Origin: Roseobacter sp. CCS2
GTDB taxonomy: Bacteria; Pseudomonadota; Alphaproteobacteria; Rhodobacterales; Rhodobacteraceae
Length of the DNA stretch: 64,000 bases
Reading direction: 5' to 3'
Assembly: GCF_000169435.1 (NCBI RefSeq)
Contig: NZ_AAYB01000007.1
Coordinates: forward strand, 54,557-118,556
Numbering within the stretch: position 1 is the stretch's first letter; each line of letters opens with the position of its first letter. Shown in pieces: positions 35,192-44,622 of the stretch. The notes beneath the pieces were generated by a model that saw nothing but the letters and a program-made list of their open reading frames with translations, made no database searches and was not told where the DNA came from. Position numbers and translations under genes: made by a program.

Positions 35192-36298
35192 TTATGCCTG
35201 ACGCGGCAACTCGGCTATTACGGCTTTCCACATGGCAAGCAACAGATCATCTGGATCAGCTTGGTTCAGGTTTTCGGTTGTTGCCGGAATTGCGGCTTGC
35301 AGGTGTGCCAAGGAAAAATCCTGCGATGTTGCTTCGACGGGTGCATAATCGATCACCGTCGTGCAACGCGCCTTACGCATGTGGTTGACCAAGGCTTCGC
35401 CGATCCCGATACCACAAAACGCACCGGCATAACTATCCGTCGGAAAGTGCAACCCGCCAATTGTGCGATTGTCAGCAATGCGTGTAGCAATACGGAATAG
35501 CAGATTAGCCACTGTGGTTGACCCTGCAATCGCATCCTTCACTCTGAACGGTGCGTTGCCCGGATTGGTGATCTCAAATACCAGTCCGGACAGAACCGTT
35601 GCAATGGCAAAGGCTTCTGTCGCATGGCCACTTGGCCAAGTGCCGTGTTTGGGTGTTTCAACAACAGGATAGACCCGTGAGGAATAATCAGCAGGACGTG
35701 GAATATTATGGGTAAATTTCAACGGAAATTCGACATAACCACATAAACGCACAACTGCTTCGAGCCATTCCAACGTCCATTCAGATCGGTCTGCATCCAG
35801 CCTGAGGGCGGCCGCAAAAAAAGACGTTATATCGTCAATCTGATAGGTGATTTCGTTTAACCGGTCATTGCGAAGATCAGCGGCATCTCGAACATGCCGC
35901 AGCTCGGCCTTGCGCCAGAAATCAACGACGGGATCAGGTGGCGTGAGTTTAACCAGCGGTGGCGCCACATTCGTCTTAAGCGGAGTTTGAACGTTGCCAT
36001 CCACCGCCTGAAACAAGGGAAATAACCGCGTGTCGATAACAACTTCCCGCGGTATCTTAGCCAATTGGTCCAGTTGTCGAAAGGGATCCAACTCGATCCT
36101 AGGTTTCAGCGCAGGATCGGCCTCACCGTTCCAGACCGGCAACTCGCCCTCGCGGGTCGTTAATAACGCATCCGCAGAACTGCCACCTATATCGTCAAAA
36201 AGATCCTCCCCGGACCGCCCTGCCCGACCGGCGCGTCCTGCTCGACCCGCACGCCCGGCTCGTCCCGCGCGTCCAGCGCGCCCCGCTAAAGTGACCAT
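35192..36298 (-). CDS. PAP2/vanadium-haloperoxidase-family enzyme with GRA-repeat N-terminus
   Basis: 368 residues. The active-site signature is complete: K194-x6-R201-P (KFTHNIPRP), P222-SGH225 and R278-x5-H284-x3-D288 (NRTIGGLHFPTD), as in PAP2 phosphatases and vanadium haloperoxidases. The soluble helical build, without obvious membrane spans, favours the haloperoxidase-like branch. Residues 6-29 are seven GRA triplets and one GRS. The ATG at 36298 has AAAGGGGATG in front. It diverges from the SARP-like regulator gene and converges with the large subtilase. Reaction (halide oxidation or phosphate ester hydrolysis) is unresolved. Confidence 0.8.
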   Translation of the reverse strand: MVTLAGRAGRAGRAGRAGRAGRAGRAGRSGEDLFDDIGGSSADALLTTREGELPVWNGEADPALKPRIELDPFRQLDQLAKIPREVVIDTRLFPLFQAVDGNVQTPLKTNVAPPLVKLTPPDPVVDFWRKAELRHVRDAADLRNDRLNEITYQIDDITSFFAAALRLDADRSEWTLEWLEAVVRLCGYVEFPLKFTHNIPRPADYSSRVYPVVETPKHGTWPSGHATEAFAIATVLSGLVFEITNPGNAPFRVKDAIAGSTTVANLLFRIATRIADNRTIGGLHFPTDSYAGAFCGIGIGEALVNHMRKARCTTVIDYAPVEATSQDFSLAHLQAAIPATTENLNQADPDDLLLAMWKAVIAELPRQA

Positions 36299-36383
36299 GA
36301 CACATCCCCTTTGTTCAATTGTTTGACAAATTTGGCGCATTGATCGGAACCCAGTCAATTATGAACTGCAATGCGCATCGGAT

Positions 36384-36400
36384 TTGACGAAAACTTGACG
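36384..36400. promoter_or_regulatory. 11-bp-period TTGACG direct repeat
   Basis: TTGACGAAAACTTGACG lies between the divergent haloperoxidase and regulator genes. The two TTGACG half-sites are 11 bp apart, the spacing used by SARP/OmpR-type regulators. It matches the site at 30761-30777. Confidence 0.5.
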
Positions 36401-36471
36401 TTTCAACCGACAACAGGCAAAATTGATTACCGTAATTAAGGTATCGGCGTCTTTCATGACCGGAGAGCTGT

Positions 36472-38082
36472 ATGACCTACACGATCCACTTATTTGGAAA
36501 TTTTCGGATATTGTCGCCAGATGGCGACGAACTAACCCCCTCTCAGCCCCGCCACAGGGCACTGCTGGCATTGATTGCATCATCAGAGGATTTGCGCCGC
36601 TCACGGCGTTGGATCGAAGACCGTTTATGGAGTACACGCGGTCAGAAACAAGCAAGTGGCAGCTTTCGCGAAGCGTTGCGAATGTTGCGCAAAGATTTGG
36701 GAAAACACGCGCATATTCTGGGTGCCAATCGCAGCGATATCTGGTTGGATTCTACTTTGGTTTCGACACGTAATAATCCGTCGAACGGTCTAACGCATCG
36801 AGAGTTTCTTGAGGGCCTTGATGTCCCTGATCCAGAGTTCGAAGATTGGCTACGAAATACGCGGGCGCAATTTGATAACAGCGGTTTGCCGCAGCAACAA
36901 TCACTAGCCACACCACAACCTATTTTGGCGCGTCCGCCCAAAGGTATTTTGGTGCGCAGCAAGGCCGGCCATGCGACGACCCGCGCGGAAAGCATGGCCT
37001 CGCAACTTGTGGCTGATTACATCGCCACTAATTTTGAGGAATGGTTTGGCTCCTGGCTGCTCTCTAACGACGTTTCACACGCAGCCGGTGCCGCTGATTT
37101 GGAAGTATCATGTAACGTCATGCAAGATGATGGTATGTGCGCGCTTGAAGTTAAAATATCTCATATCGGAACAGGCCGCATTCTGTACGCCAGCCAAGGC
37201 GGCTTTTCTGGATCCCCGCTTGAAGCACTTAATCAAGAACTGGTGGGCGGTATCGTTCACGTAGCCGCATCCAAGGTATCATCCAAACTCCCACATTTGC
37301 TGGGTGTAGACCGCTCTGAAGGGGTTGCCGCTGGCTTTGCGCATCTGGGCAAACAGCGACTGATGACCTTTGACCCCGAGAACTTGGAGGAGGCATATAG
37401 CTTTATGTCTCATGCCCGACAGGCCCACGAACAAGGCGTCTTTGTTGCGTGGCAGGCGTTTATACGCATGGCCCAATTGGTTGATAACGTTGCCGAAGAC
37501 CCCGAAGGCAAAGCGGACGATCTGCGTGCCCTTTCAAACGAGGCACTCGCCTTATCGGGCGACAATTCTCTTGCGGTAGCATTGGTCGCCATCGCACGCA
37601 GTATGGCCCAGCTTGATCCGGCTGAAAGCACGCAACTGGCAAAGCGGGCCATGAAAATGAACCCCATGAACCTCTTTGCGCGACAGGCCATGGCCTTGGC
37701 ACTCAGTAACGCGGGCCAACTGGAACGTGCCTATCTGCTGTCTAAATCGTGTCAAAAATTCCTGCCCGAGGATGACAGCAGCCACCTTTGGGATCTATAT
37801 CACGCATTAGTTTGCATCGCGGTCGGCAAAACCGGCGAAGCGCTCGTATCCGCTGAACGCGCATCTGCGGGATGCTCAGAGTTTATTGCGCCACGCCGGC
37901 AACTCTTGGGTCTTTACCTGCACGAAAACCGGATCGATGACGCCAAGGTGCAGTTCGATCTGTTGCGTCAAAAAGAACACGATTTTTCACTCGATCGGTT
38001 TTTGAATGATCCCGAATATCCTGTCGACACCTTGCGGAACCGAGGCCTCATAAATGGATCATTTGAGGATATTTTCTCGTAA
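36472..38082 (+). CDS. SARP-like winged-helix regulator with TPR C-terminus
   Basis: 536 residues. The N-terminus (IHLFGNFRILSPDGDEL, PRHRALLALIASS, then RRWIEDRLWSTRGQKQASGSFREALRMLRKDLG) is the OmpR/SARP-type winged helix. The C-terminal 230 residues contain TPR-like helical pairs (LAKRAMKMNPMNLFARQAMALALSNAGQLERAYLLSKS). No receiver or membrane segment is present, so the signal is probably a protein partner or ligand. ATG follows GGAGAG. It is the only regulator in the protease block and likely controls it, including itself. Confidence 0.75.
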   Translation: MTYTIHLFGNFRILSPDGDELTPSQPRHRALLALIASSEDLRRSRRWIEDRLWSTRGQKQASGSFREALRMLRKDLGKHAHILGANRSDIWLDSTLVSTRNNPSNGLTHREFLEGLDVPDPEFEDWLRNTRAQFDNSGLPQQQSLATPQPILARPPKGILVRSKAGHATTRAESMASQLVADYIATNFEEWFGSWLLSNDVSHAAGAADLEVSCNVMQDDGMCALEVKISHIGTGRILYASQGGFSGSPLEALNQELVGGIVHVAASKVSSKLPHLLGVDRSEGVAAGFAHLGKQRLMTFDPENLEEAYSFMSHARQAHEQGVFVAWQAFIRMAQLVDNVAEDPEGKADDLRALSNEALALSGDNSLAVALVAIARSMAQLDPAESTQLAKRAMKMNPMNLFARQAMALALSNAGQLERAYLLSKSCQKFLPEDDSSHLWDLYHALVCIAVGKTGEALVSAERASAGCSEFIAPRRQLLGLYLHENRIDDAKVQFDLLRQKEHDFSLDRFLNDPEYPVDTLRNRGLINGSFEDIFS

Positions 38083-38534
38083 GGAGGCCGATATAAACGG
38101 GGTTGCCGTCTTAATGCAGTAAAATCAAATTTGATATCGCGGGAAGACGCCAATTGTCACTGCTGGTAAAAGCACTCCGCAACGCTCTAAAGCGATGCAC
38201 CGCAGCGGCGTTGACCTACTTACCGCTGTGGCGACTAACATAAACCACGGGCGAAGGTTTGATCTGTCGGCACTACCAACACATTCCGGCAACATTCCAA
38301 AGGTCAACTTTTCGAACAAGACCCGGGAAACCTGCAAAGCTCAAAGTTTCATATTCATAAATTAATCTAAATCTTCCGCAGTATTGAAAGCCGGTTGGTT
38401 TCTTTTGTTGCGTCCATGCATAAATCTAAACGCATGGTCTCAGAAACCCTAAGATAATCATAAAAATAACTGATCTGATCAATCTGAGAAGCGACATCAT
38501 GAGGACAACTATGTTGAAATCGGATTTCCCGGCG
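38083..38534. other. Non-coding region after the regulator
   Basis: About 450 bp with only short frames lacking recognisable domains. No terminator with a good T-tract and no repeat was identified. It lies downstream of a decayed operon and may hold further decay products. Confidence 0.35.
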
Positions 38535-39167
38535 TCATATTTCATCCTCTGGGTCGTCAACCGCATCCAGCACCAGAACAAGGCGTGTTTCGCCCGTTCC
38601 TGCAATTGGTGGCGACCGATGAAGCAGGCCGGATGCCGGTTTCGCTGGCCAAAGCGTTCCGCGCAATAGGATCGGCGCACCCGTAACAACTGAGAAGACC
38701 CGCGCGGGATCCCGACCGTTGCGCGAAACCCCATACTGCGTGCCTTGACCGCGATAGGTGCAGACAAGCCGTGCTGTGATTGCGTCGATATGAAACTTTC
38801 GGCACGCGTTTGTGGTGACAGCCTGCAGGCGCAGACGCAGGTATGGCGTGCGCATCAAACCGGTGAAAATTTTGGCCAAGGCGCTGATATCGCCAACCAG
38901 TTGGTCACGTTAAGCGCACGCTGGTGTTTGCGCAGTGTCACAAAGTGCGTTTACTGCCAATGGAACAGCCTCTGGGCGCAGAATGATGCGCCCTTGCGGG
39001 AGCAGCAAAGGGTCAAGCGTATCAATCCGGGTCTGAAACGCTGGCGCGGGCTGCCTGCGCCAGATCGCTGCTGCACAGGCAGGTTGCAGAAAGGTATTCA
39101 GATCTTCTGACTTGTCCGCGATCGCAACACCGGCGACCGCATCTTTTACCATAGTATGAGCAAACAT
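38535..39167 (-). pseudogene. DUF1826 gene interrupted by an in-frame stop
   Basis: The coding frame runs for 85 codons from ATG 39167 (overlapping the previous stop as TAATG), meets TAA at 38910-38912, and continues in the same frame to 38535. Text on both sides fits DUF1826: QTRIDTLDPLLLPQGRIILRPE before the stop; LRLRLQAVTTNACRKFHIDA, ARLVCTYRGQGTQYG and LLHRSPPIAGTGETRLVLVL after it. One base change explains the lesion. DUF1826 proteins accompany zinc-type CobW GTPases; the GTPase gene upstream is broken as well. Confidence 0.8.
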
Positions 39168-40377
39168 TAGGCGGCTTCCTCGGCGCGGCGCCAGACGGGA
39201 AACGGATCAGGGTAATCTGGTAGGCCGTCAGGCCCGGTGGCTGCCATCGCTGGTACAAGACAGGCATCAAGGCGGTCTTTCAACGCGGGCCAATCGATGC
39301 CTGCGCCGATGAACACAATCTCTTGTCGCCGATCGCCCCAAGGCTCTTGCCAATGTTCCTGCATATACGCGCGCGCGCTTTCGTGGTCAGGCCAGTTTTC
39401 CTTTGGGACCGAAGCCCACCAAGTGCCCAGCGGCTTAACGCTGGACAGGGCACCAGCAAGCGAAAATTCGGCCACCCAACCGGGGCGCGTCGAAATCCAG
39501 AAATGGCCCTTGGCGCGGATCACGCCGGGCAGATCACCGTTCAAAACGCTGAGGATTTTTTCAGGAATGAAAGGCAGCCGCGCGCGATAGACAAACGATG
39601 CCACCCCATATTCTTCTGTTTCCGGTGTGTGATCGGCAAAGCCATACAATTCCTTCGCCCACATCGGATGCTCATGCGCCTTTTCAAAGTCAAACATGCC
39701 AGTATTCAGATCGCGTCTGCGGCAACATCCGAATGATCGGCCTCGATAATCTTTGCATCCGCATTGAGGCTGCGAATGATCTTGCGCGCGGCGTCCGTGC
39801 GTTCCGGTCCTGCATCTGTGACCTTGTTCAGAATGACCACATCGGCAAATTCGATCTGTTCCACCAGCAGGTTGACCAGTGTGCGATCATCCTCTTCCCC
39901 CAGCGTCTCACCACGGTCGCGCAGGAAATCATGGCTGGAATAATCGTTCAGCAGGTTCACGGCATCAACAACTGTCACCATTGTGTCCAGCCGCGACACA
40001 TCAGATAAGCTATCACCAAATTCATCTCGGAAATCAAAGGTGGCAGCAACTGGCAAAGGCTCGGAAATACCAGTCGATTCAATCAGCAGATAATCAAACC
40101 GACTTTCAGCGGCGAGTTTGCGGATCTCATCCAACAAATCATCGCGCAAGGTGCAGCAAATGCAGCCATTTGACATTTCGACCAGAGTTTCATCTGTCCG
40201 GCTCAGTTCCGTATCTGCCCGCACCAAATCGGCGTCGATGTTCACTTCGGACATATCGTTGACAATCACTGCAACCCGCCGCCCCTCGCGGTTGTTCAGA
40301 ACCCGGTTTAAAAGCGTCGTTTTACCTGCGCCAAGGAAACCGGAAAGCACCGTGACGGGAAGTCGATTGTCTGACAT
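39167..40377 (-). pseudogene. CobW/COG0523-family GTPase with a frameshift
   Basis: The N-terminal part is intact to about codon 223: the P-loop [14 protein letters not shown], the CxCC metal motif in [12 protein letters not shown], and the NKVTD guanine motif. It ends abruptly in DVAADAI followed by TGA at 39706-39708. Inserting one base restores [22 protein letters not shown] in the next frame and the complete C-terminal CobW_C domain to 39167. A one-base deletion is the simplest cause. The family hands metals, often zinc, to client proteins. ATG at 40377 has GGAG upstream. Confidence 0.82.
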
Positions 40378-40481
40378 ATCTTGCTCCAAATCTAATCCAT
40401 TCAGTCACGCAACTTACGTAGTTACTTTACTAATGCAACCACAAAAGTTACGAGTGCTGACCGTGTAGAGGAAAACCGCAG

Positions 40482-40904
40482 ATGAAACGAAATTCGCGCC
40501 TGTCTCTTGCGCTTCATACCCTTGGCCACATGGCCGCAGATTCAAAGCATATGCGGACCTCGGCCGATATAGCGGATCATGCGGGCACAAATCCTGTGGT
40601 TGTGCGGCGCGTTTTGGGAAAGCTGAGAGAGGCTGGGCTGCTGACATCCGAAAAAGGCCACGCCGGTGGTTGGCGGTTGGCCCGCGCGGCACAAGACATT
40701 ACGCTAGCGGATGTTTACCTTGCATTGGATGAGCGCCTGGTCGCGTCCAGCCCGAATGATGACGTGCCAACCTGCGTCGTCGAACACCGCCTGCAGAACA
40801 AGATCACCGCGGTGATGGAAGAGATTGAACGCAGCCTGATTGAGCGTCTTTCAAAAACGAATATTGCTGAAGTGCAGGATATACCTGAACCTAGCCATGG
40901 ATAA
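40482..40904 (+). CDS. Rrf2-family transcriptional regulator
   Basis: 140 residues with the Rrf2 winged helix (LSLALHTLGHMAADSKHMRTSADIADHAGTNPVVVRRVLGKLREAGLL, then KGHAGGWRLA). Only one cysteine (VPTCVV) is present where NsrR and IscR carry three, so an iron-sulfur cluster is unlikely. It diverges from the broken cobW gene over a 100-bp gap; whether it controls that operon is open. GTG or TTG starts are not needed; the ATG is natural for the family. Confidence 0.82.
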   Translation: MKRNSRLSLALHTLGHMAADSKHMRTSADIADHAGTNPVVVRRVLGKLREAGLLTSEKGHAGGWRLARAAQDITLADVYLALDERLVASSPNDDVPTCVVEHRLQNKITAVMEEIERSLIERLSKTNIAEVQDIPEPSHG

Positions 40905-40959
40905 GCCTATGGCTGGTCATCAAGCGGGTCGCCCGGCAAACGGTATCGGCTGGATAAGA

Positions 40960-41955
40960 TCAGACTGCTGACAGCGCTTTGACCAATCCATCTCGTGCTG
41001 CGGCGTCTGCTGCGTCTGCAAGCATCTGTGCCTTCAGGCCGTCTTCTGCAGTTGGCGTCACGGGTGTTCCAGTCTCAAGCGCTGATACAAAATGCGCCAT
41101 TTCCGCGCGATAGGCCGCGGCGTAACGCTCAAGAAAGAATGGCTGCGTTGCCGCCTTGCGCATGCCGTCGCCATTCGACAGCTCAACCGTATTTTCAAAC
41201 ACGTTGTCTGCGCGCAGCATCCCGGCGCTGCCATGCACCTCAATCCGCTGATCATAGCCATAAGTCGCGCGCCGCGAATTTGAAATCTGGCAAAGTTTCC
41301 CGCTCGCCGTTTTCAGCGTCACGGCTGCTGTATCAAAATCACCCGCCTGCCCAATCTGCGGGTCGACAAGGCAGGACGCGGTCGCGGTAAGTTCGACGGG
41401 ATCTTCGCCCAGCAAGAACCGCGCCATATCCAGATCGTGGATCATCATATCGCGAAATATACCGCCAGAGGTCTTGATGTATCCAATGGGCGGTGGCGCT
41501 GGATCACGCGATAGGATCGTCACAATCTCAACCTTGCCGATGACGTGATCCGCAATCTGGCGCTGCAGATGCGCGAAACTGGGGTCAAACCTGCGGTTAA
41601 AGGCGGTCATGAACGGAACGCCTGCCCCCTTGATCACCGCAAGGCAGTCTTTGATCCGGTCAACGGACAGATCAATGGGTTTTTCGCAGAAGATCGCTTT
41701 TCCGGCGTGTGCGGCGGCATGGATCAAATCATAATGCGTCGTGGTCGGGGTGCCGATGATGACCGCATCAATGCCCGGATCATTGATCAACGCCTCTGTA
41801 TCCATGAAGTTCGCACCTGTCGCGACCGCCAGTGCATCAGCCGCTTCGGGCATGGCATCAGCAACTGCTGCGACACGCGCGTTGGTCATGCCGCGCAAAG
41901 TCGCGCCATGCACTTGCCCGATGCGTCCGCAGCCCAAAATACCAATATTAATCAA
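40960..41955 (-). CDS. iolG: Inositol 2-dehydrogenase
   Basis: NAD-dependent Gfo/Idh/MocA oxidoreductase of 331 residues that oxidises myo-inositol to 2-keto-myo-inositol, the first catabolic step. Rossmann motif GILGCGRIGQVHG at residues 5-17, the catalytic Lys in FCEKPIDLS near residue 93, and FNRRFDPSF and DMMIHDLDMARFLLG typical of IolG. It is the last gene of the six-gene minus-strand iol operon, 4 bp after the aldolase gene. Confidence 0.9.
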   Translation of the reverse strand: MINIGILGCGRIGQVHGATLRGMTNARVAAVADAMPEAADALAVATGANFMDTEALINDPGIDAVIIGTPTTTHYDLIHAAAHAGKAIFCEKPIDLSVDRIKDCLAVIKGAGVPFMTAFNRRFDPSFAHLQRQIADHVIGKVEIVTILSRDPAPPPIGYIKTSGGIFRDMMIHDLDMARFLLGEDPVELTATASCLVDPQIGQAGDFDTAAVTLKTASGKLCQISNSRRATYGYDQRIEVHGSAGMLRADNVFENTVELSNGDGMRKAATQPFFLERYAAAYRAEMAHFVSALETGTPVTPTAEDGLKAQMLADAADAAARDGLVKALSAV

Positions 41956-41959
41956 ACTC

Positions 41960-42787
41960 CTAACCTTTCAGGTTGCGCAGCACCGTGCGGGCTGCGGCCA
42001 TCACGGGATCATGCGTTTCCTTCAGGATGCTGACCCGATCAAACCTCTCAGGATCGCTGTTCACAGCGTCCCGCATCGCAGCCCCAAAGGCCATCCGCAG
42101 CTCTGTTCCGATATTGAATTTGCAGATATTTGTGTTCTTCGCCAGATGGTTACGCTGCGCAATTGGCACCCCTGATCCACCGTGAATAACCAAAGGGACC
42201 GATGTCATCGCCTGAATAGCCGCAATCCGCGGCTCATCCAGCCCGCCTTCTTTATCTTGTTGCAAATGAACGTTCCCGACCGAGATCGCCATTGCATCAA
42301 CACCTGTCTCAGCGGCAAATTGCGCGGCCTCGCCCGGATCCGTTCCCGCGGACTCTTCGCCGCCAGAGTACCCTACAAACCCAATTTCACCCTCGCAGGA
42401 AATTCCTGAACGATGCGCCATTTCAACAATTTGCAGCGTTTCTTTAATGTTATCTACCAGCGGCTTGCGCGACCCATCGAACATCAGTGATGTAAAGCCC
42501 GCATCAAGCGCCTCAGAACATTCATCATAGGTATAGCCATGATCCAAATGCGCCACGACCGGCACTGTCGCCTCTTCGGCCAAATGCCGAAACATCTTAC
42601 CCAACACAGGCAAAGGCGTGTGCGCCCGACACCCCGGCCCCGCTTGCAGGATCACCGGGCAATTCTCAGCCTCCGCCGCCGCAACATAGGCGCGCATGTC
42701 TTCCCAGCCCAGGCAGACCAAACCGCCAACGGCATAACCATCCCGCAACGCAGGCTGCAACACATCTTTCAGCGTCACGAGCGTCAT
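41960..42787 (-). CDS. iolJ: Class II aldolase, probably the inositol-pathway aldolase
   Basis: Zinc-dependent ketose-bisphosphate-type aldolase of 275 residues. Metal ligands show in VVAHLDHGYT (His near 82-85), the SCEGEIGFVG glutamate, and VIHGGSGVP. Inside an iol operon it should split 2-deoxy-5-keto-gluconate 6-phosphate into dihydroxyacetone phosphate and malonate semialdehyde. It overlaps iolB by 4 bp. A generic tagatose/fructose aldolase is the alternative if context is ignored. Confidence 0.78.
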   Translation of the reverse strand: MTLVTLKDVLQPALRDGYAVGGLVCLGWEDMRAYVAAAEAENCPVILQAGPGCRAHTPLPVLGKMFRHLAEEATVPVVAHLDHGYTYDECSEALDAGFTSLMFDGSRKPLVDNIKETLQIVEMAHRSGISCEGEIGFVGYSGGEESAGTDPGEAAQFAAETGVDAMAISVGNVHLQQDKEGGLDEPRIAAIQAMTSVPLVIHGGSGVPIAQRNHLAKNTNICKFNIGTELRMAFGAAMRDAVNSDPERFDRVSILKETHDPVMAAARTVLRNLKG

Positions 42788-43626
42788 TTAAACTTGGCGA
42801 TCATATCTTTGATGCCCGGGATCGTTTCGATCTGATAGGCATGGCTTGGCTGGAAATACTGGATCAGTGAACGCTGCGACAGCCCGCCCAGAATGGTGAA
42901 ATAATACATTTGATACCCCGGCAGCACAGCACAAGGGTGATAGCCACTATCCAGACAAATCGTGGACCCATCAACGATGTGATAGGCATCACCTGCTTTC
43001 CCATCCTCACGCTGCAACATCTGCACGCCTGAACCGTGGTTCGGCTTGAAGCGGAAGTTATAGGTTTCGTCATGCCGCGTCTCGTCCGGCAGACGATCGG
43101 TGTCGTGCTTGTGTGAAGGAAAACCAGACCAACCGCCCTCGCCCACGGTGAACAGTTCAGACACCAGCAATCGACCAACCTTACCGTGGTATTTCGTGCC
43201 AAGGATGTGCTTGATCTTGCGGTGGGTTTTCGTGTCGTCCGATCCATATTGCACCAAATCCAGCTCATCCGCGCGGACAGCAAATGGATCCAGCACCTTG
43301 TCGTAACGCGCACCGCACACGAACACTTCAGCTTCGTCCGACGTGCACACCATCACAGCCTTGGCGCCTACAGGCACATAAACGCCCTCTGGCTCGCCAT
43401 CCCAAACGTCTTCAACACGGTTGCCGATGCCGTCCGCCTTGAACCCTTCAATCTCAACATCAACCGTCCCGGTTGCAGGCGCGATGCAGGTTTCATAGCC
43501 CGGCACGGCGTATTCAAACGCCTGGCCCTTCGTCAGCTTGACGATGTTGAAATAGTTCAGTGGCACGGTCGGGTCATCCACATCCACAATCGGTTTGTTT
43601 TGGTTATCAAATGGGGCGATGTGCAT
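42784..43626 (-). CDS. iolB: 5-deoxy-glucuronate isomerase
   Basis: Cupin-fold isomerase of the inositol pathway, 280 residues. KHDTDRLPDETRHDETYNFRFKP provides the metal-binding His/Glu cluster, and the closing GYHPCAVLPGYQMYYFTIL is characteristic of IolB. Starts 13 bp after the iolC stop and overlaps the aldolase gene. Confidence 0.95.
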   Translation of the reverse strand: MHIAPFDNQNKPIVDVDDPTVPLNYFNIVKLTKGQAFEYAVPGYETCIAPATGTVDVEIEGFKADGIGNRVEDVWDGEPEGVYVPVGAKAVMVCTSDEAEVFVCGARYDKVLDPFAVRADELDLVQYGSDDTKTHRKIKHILGTKYHGKVGRLLVSELFTVGEGGWSGFPSHKHDTDRLPDETRHDETYNFRFKPNHGSGVQMLQREDGKAGDAYHIVDGSTICLDSGYHPCAVLPGYQMYYFTILGGLSQRSLIQYFQPSHAYQIETIPGIKDMIAKFK

Positions 43627-43638
43627 GTTTCTGGTTCC

Positions 43639-44622
43639 TTATGCGGCGTCAGTCGGACCGGGATGATCGGTCATAAATTTCGTCAATGTTGGCGTATCGG
43701 CCATCGCAGGTGCGCAGCCAGGACGGGACACTGTGATCGAGGCACAGGCAGAGCCGCGCAAGATCGCATCGTGCAAGCTTTGCCCTTCGGCCAGTCCAGT
43801 CACCATGCCGGCCATAAAGCTATCCCCTGCCCCTGTTGGTTTCAGCGCTTCTACCGGCCAAATGCCAGTGTGGATTTCCGCGTCACCGGCAAAGGTCACA
43901 GCCCCTTTTTCGCCCATCTTATAGACGACAATAGTCGCGGTGTCTTGGGCAAGCGCTTTGGCCTTCGCAAGACCTTTGTCAATGCCACCGGCCATAAACC
44001 CGAACTCTTCGTCATTGCCCACAATCATGTCTGATTGCGCCGCCGCACGGCTGAGGACATCTGCGGCAACGTCCGGCGACGGCCAGGAATATGGGCGGTA
44101 ATCCACATCAAAGATAATCGGCAGACCTGCGGCCTTGGCCCGTGCAAACGCATCAAACGTGGCTGACCGCGATGGTTCTGCGGCAAAAACCGTACCAGCC
44201 GTGATCAGCGCGCCGAACTTGGCATAGTCAACCGCCGCCACATCGCCTGCATCCATTTGAAAATCAGCCGCCCCATTGCGGTATAGCACATTGCGGTGCC
44301 CCTCGACCCGACTTTCGTAGAACGCTAGCGAATTGCGATATTCACCCCCCACTGGCGTCACATATTCCGTGCCCACGCCGTAACGCTTCAACTGCTGCAC
44401 GCAATAACTGCCGATACTGTCATCAGACACACGCGTGACCAGCGACGCCTGCCCGCCCAGCTTGCAAATGCCAGCCGCGATATTGGCGGATGATCCGCCA
44501 AGGCCTACTGTCACAGTCTCTGCATTTTCGGTTGCGACACCGGGATCAGTATACAGATCAATCCCGGCCCGCCCCACGACGACAAAGGTGTTCGCTTTAA
44601 TCCCGTCCAATAACTTGGTCAT
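43639..44622 (-). CDS. iolC: 5-dehydro-2-deoxygluconokinase
   Basis: PfkB-family kinase of 327 residues. GLGGSSANIAAGICKLGG near residue 45 is the N-terminal signature, and the catalytic base is in PTGAGDSFMAGMV near residue 260. In the pathway it phosphorylates 2-deoxy-5-keto-gluconate before aldol cleavage. It overlaps the PhyH-family gene by 4 bp within the iol operon. Confidence 0.93.
   Translation of the reverse strand: MTKLLDGIKANTFVVVGRAGIDLYTDPGVATENAETVTVGLGGSSANIAAGICKLGGQASLVTRVSDDSIGSYCVQQLKRYGVGTEYVTPVGGEYRNSLAFYESRVEGHRNVLYRNGAADFQMDAGDVAAVDYAKFGALITAGTVFAAEPSRSATFDAFARAKAAGLPIIFDVDYRPYSWPSPDVAADVLSRAAAQSDMIVGNDEEFGFMAGGIDKGLAKAKALAQDTATIVVYKMGEKGAVTFAGDAEIHTGIWPVEALKPTGAGDSFMAGMVTGLAEGQSLHDAILRGSACASITVSRPGCAPAMADTPTLTKFMTDHPGPTDAA

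Noticed and set aside
35146..35500. Plus-strand frames opposite the 3' end of the haloperoxidase gene
   Set aside because: They overlap a gene with a full active-site signature and show no domain of their own.
38125..38337. Short minus-strand frame in the gap before the DUF1826 remnant
   Set aside because: No ribosome site, no domain and odd composition; more likely non-coding.
40390..40481. Possible Rrf2 or zinc-regulator box between cobW and the Rrf2 gene
   Set aside because: Only imperfect symmetry around TACGTA was found; too weak to call a site.
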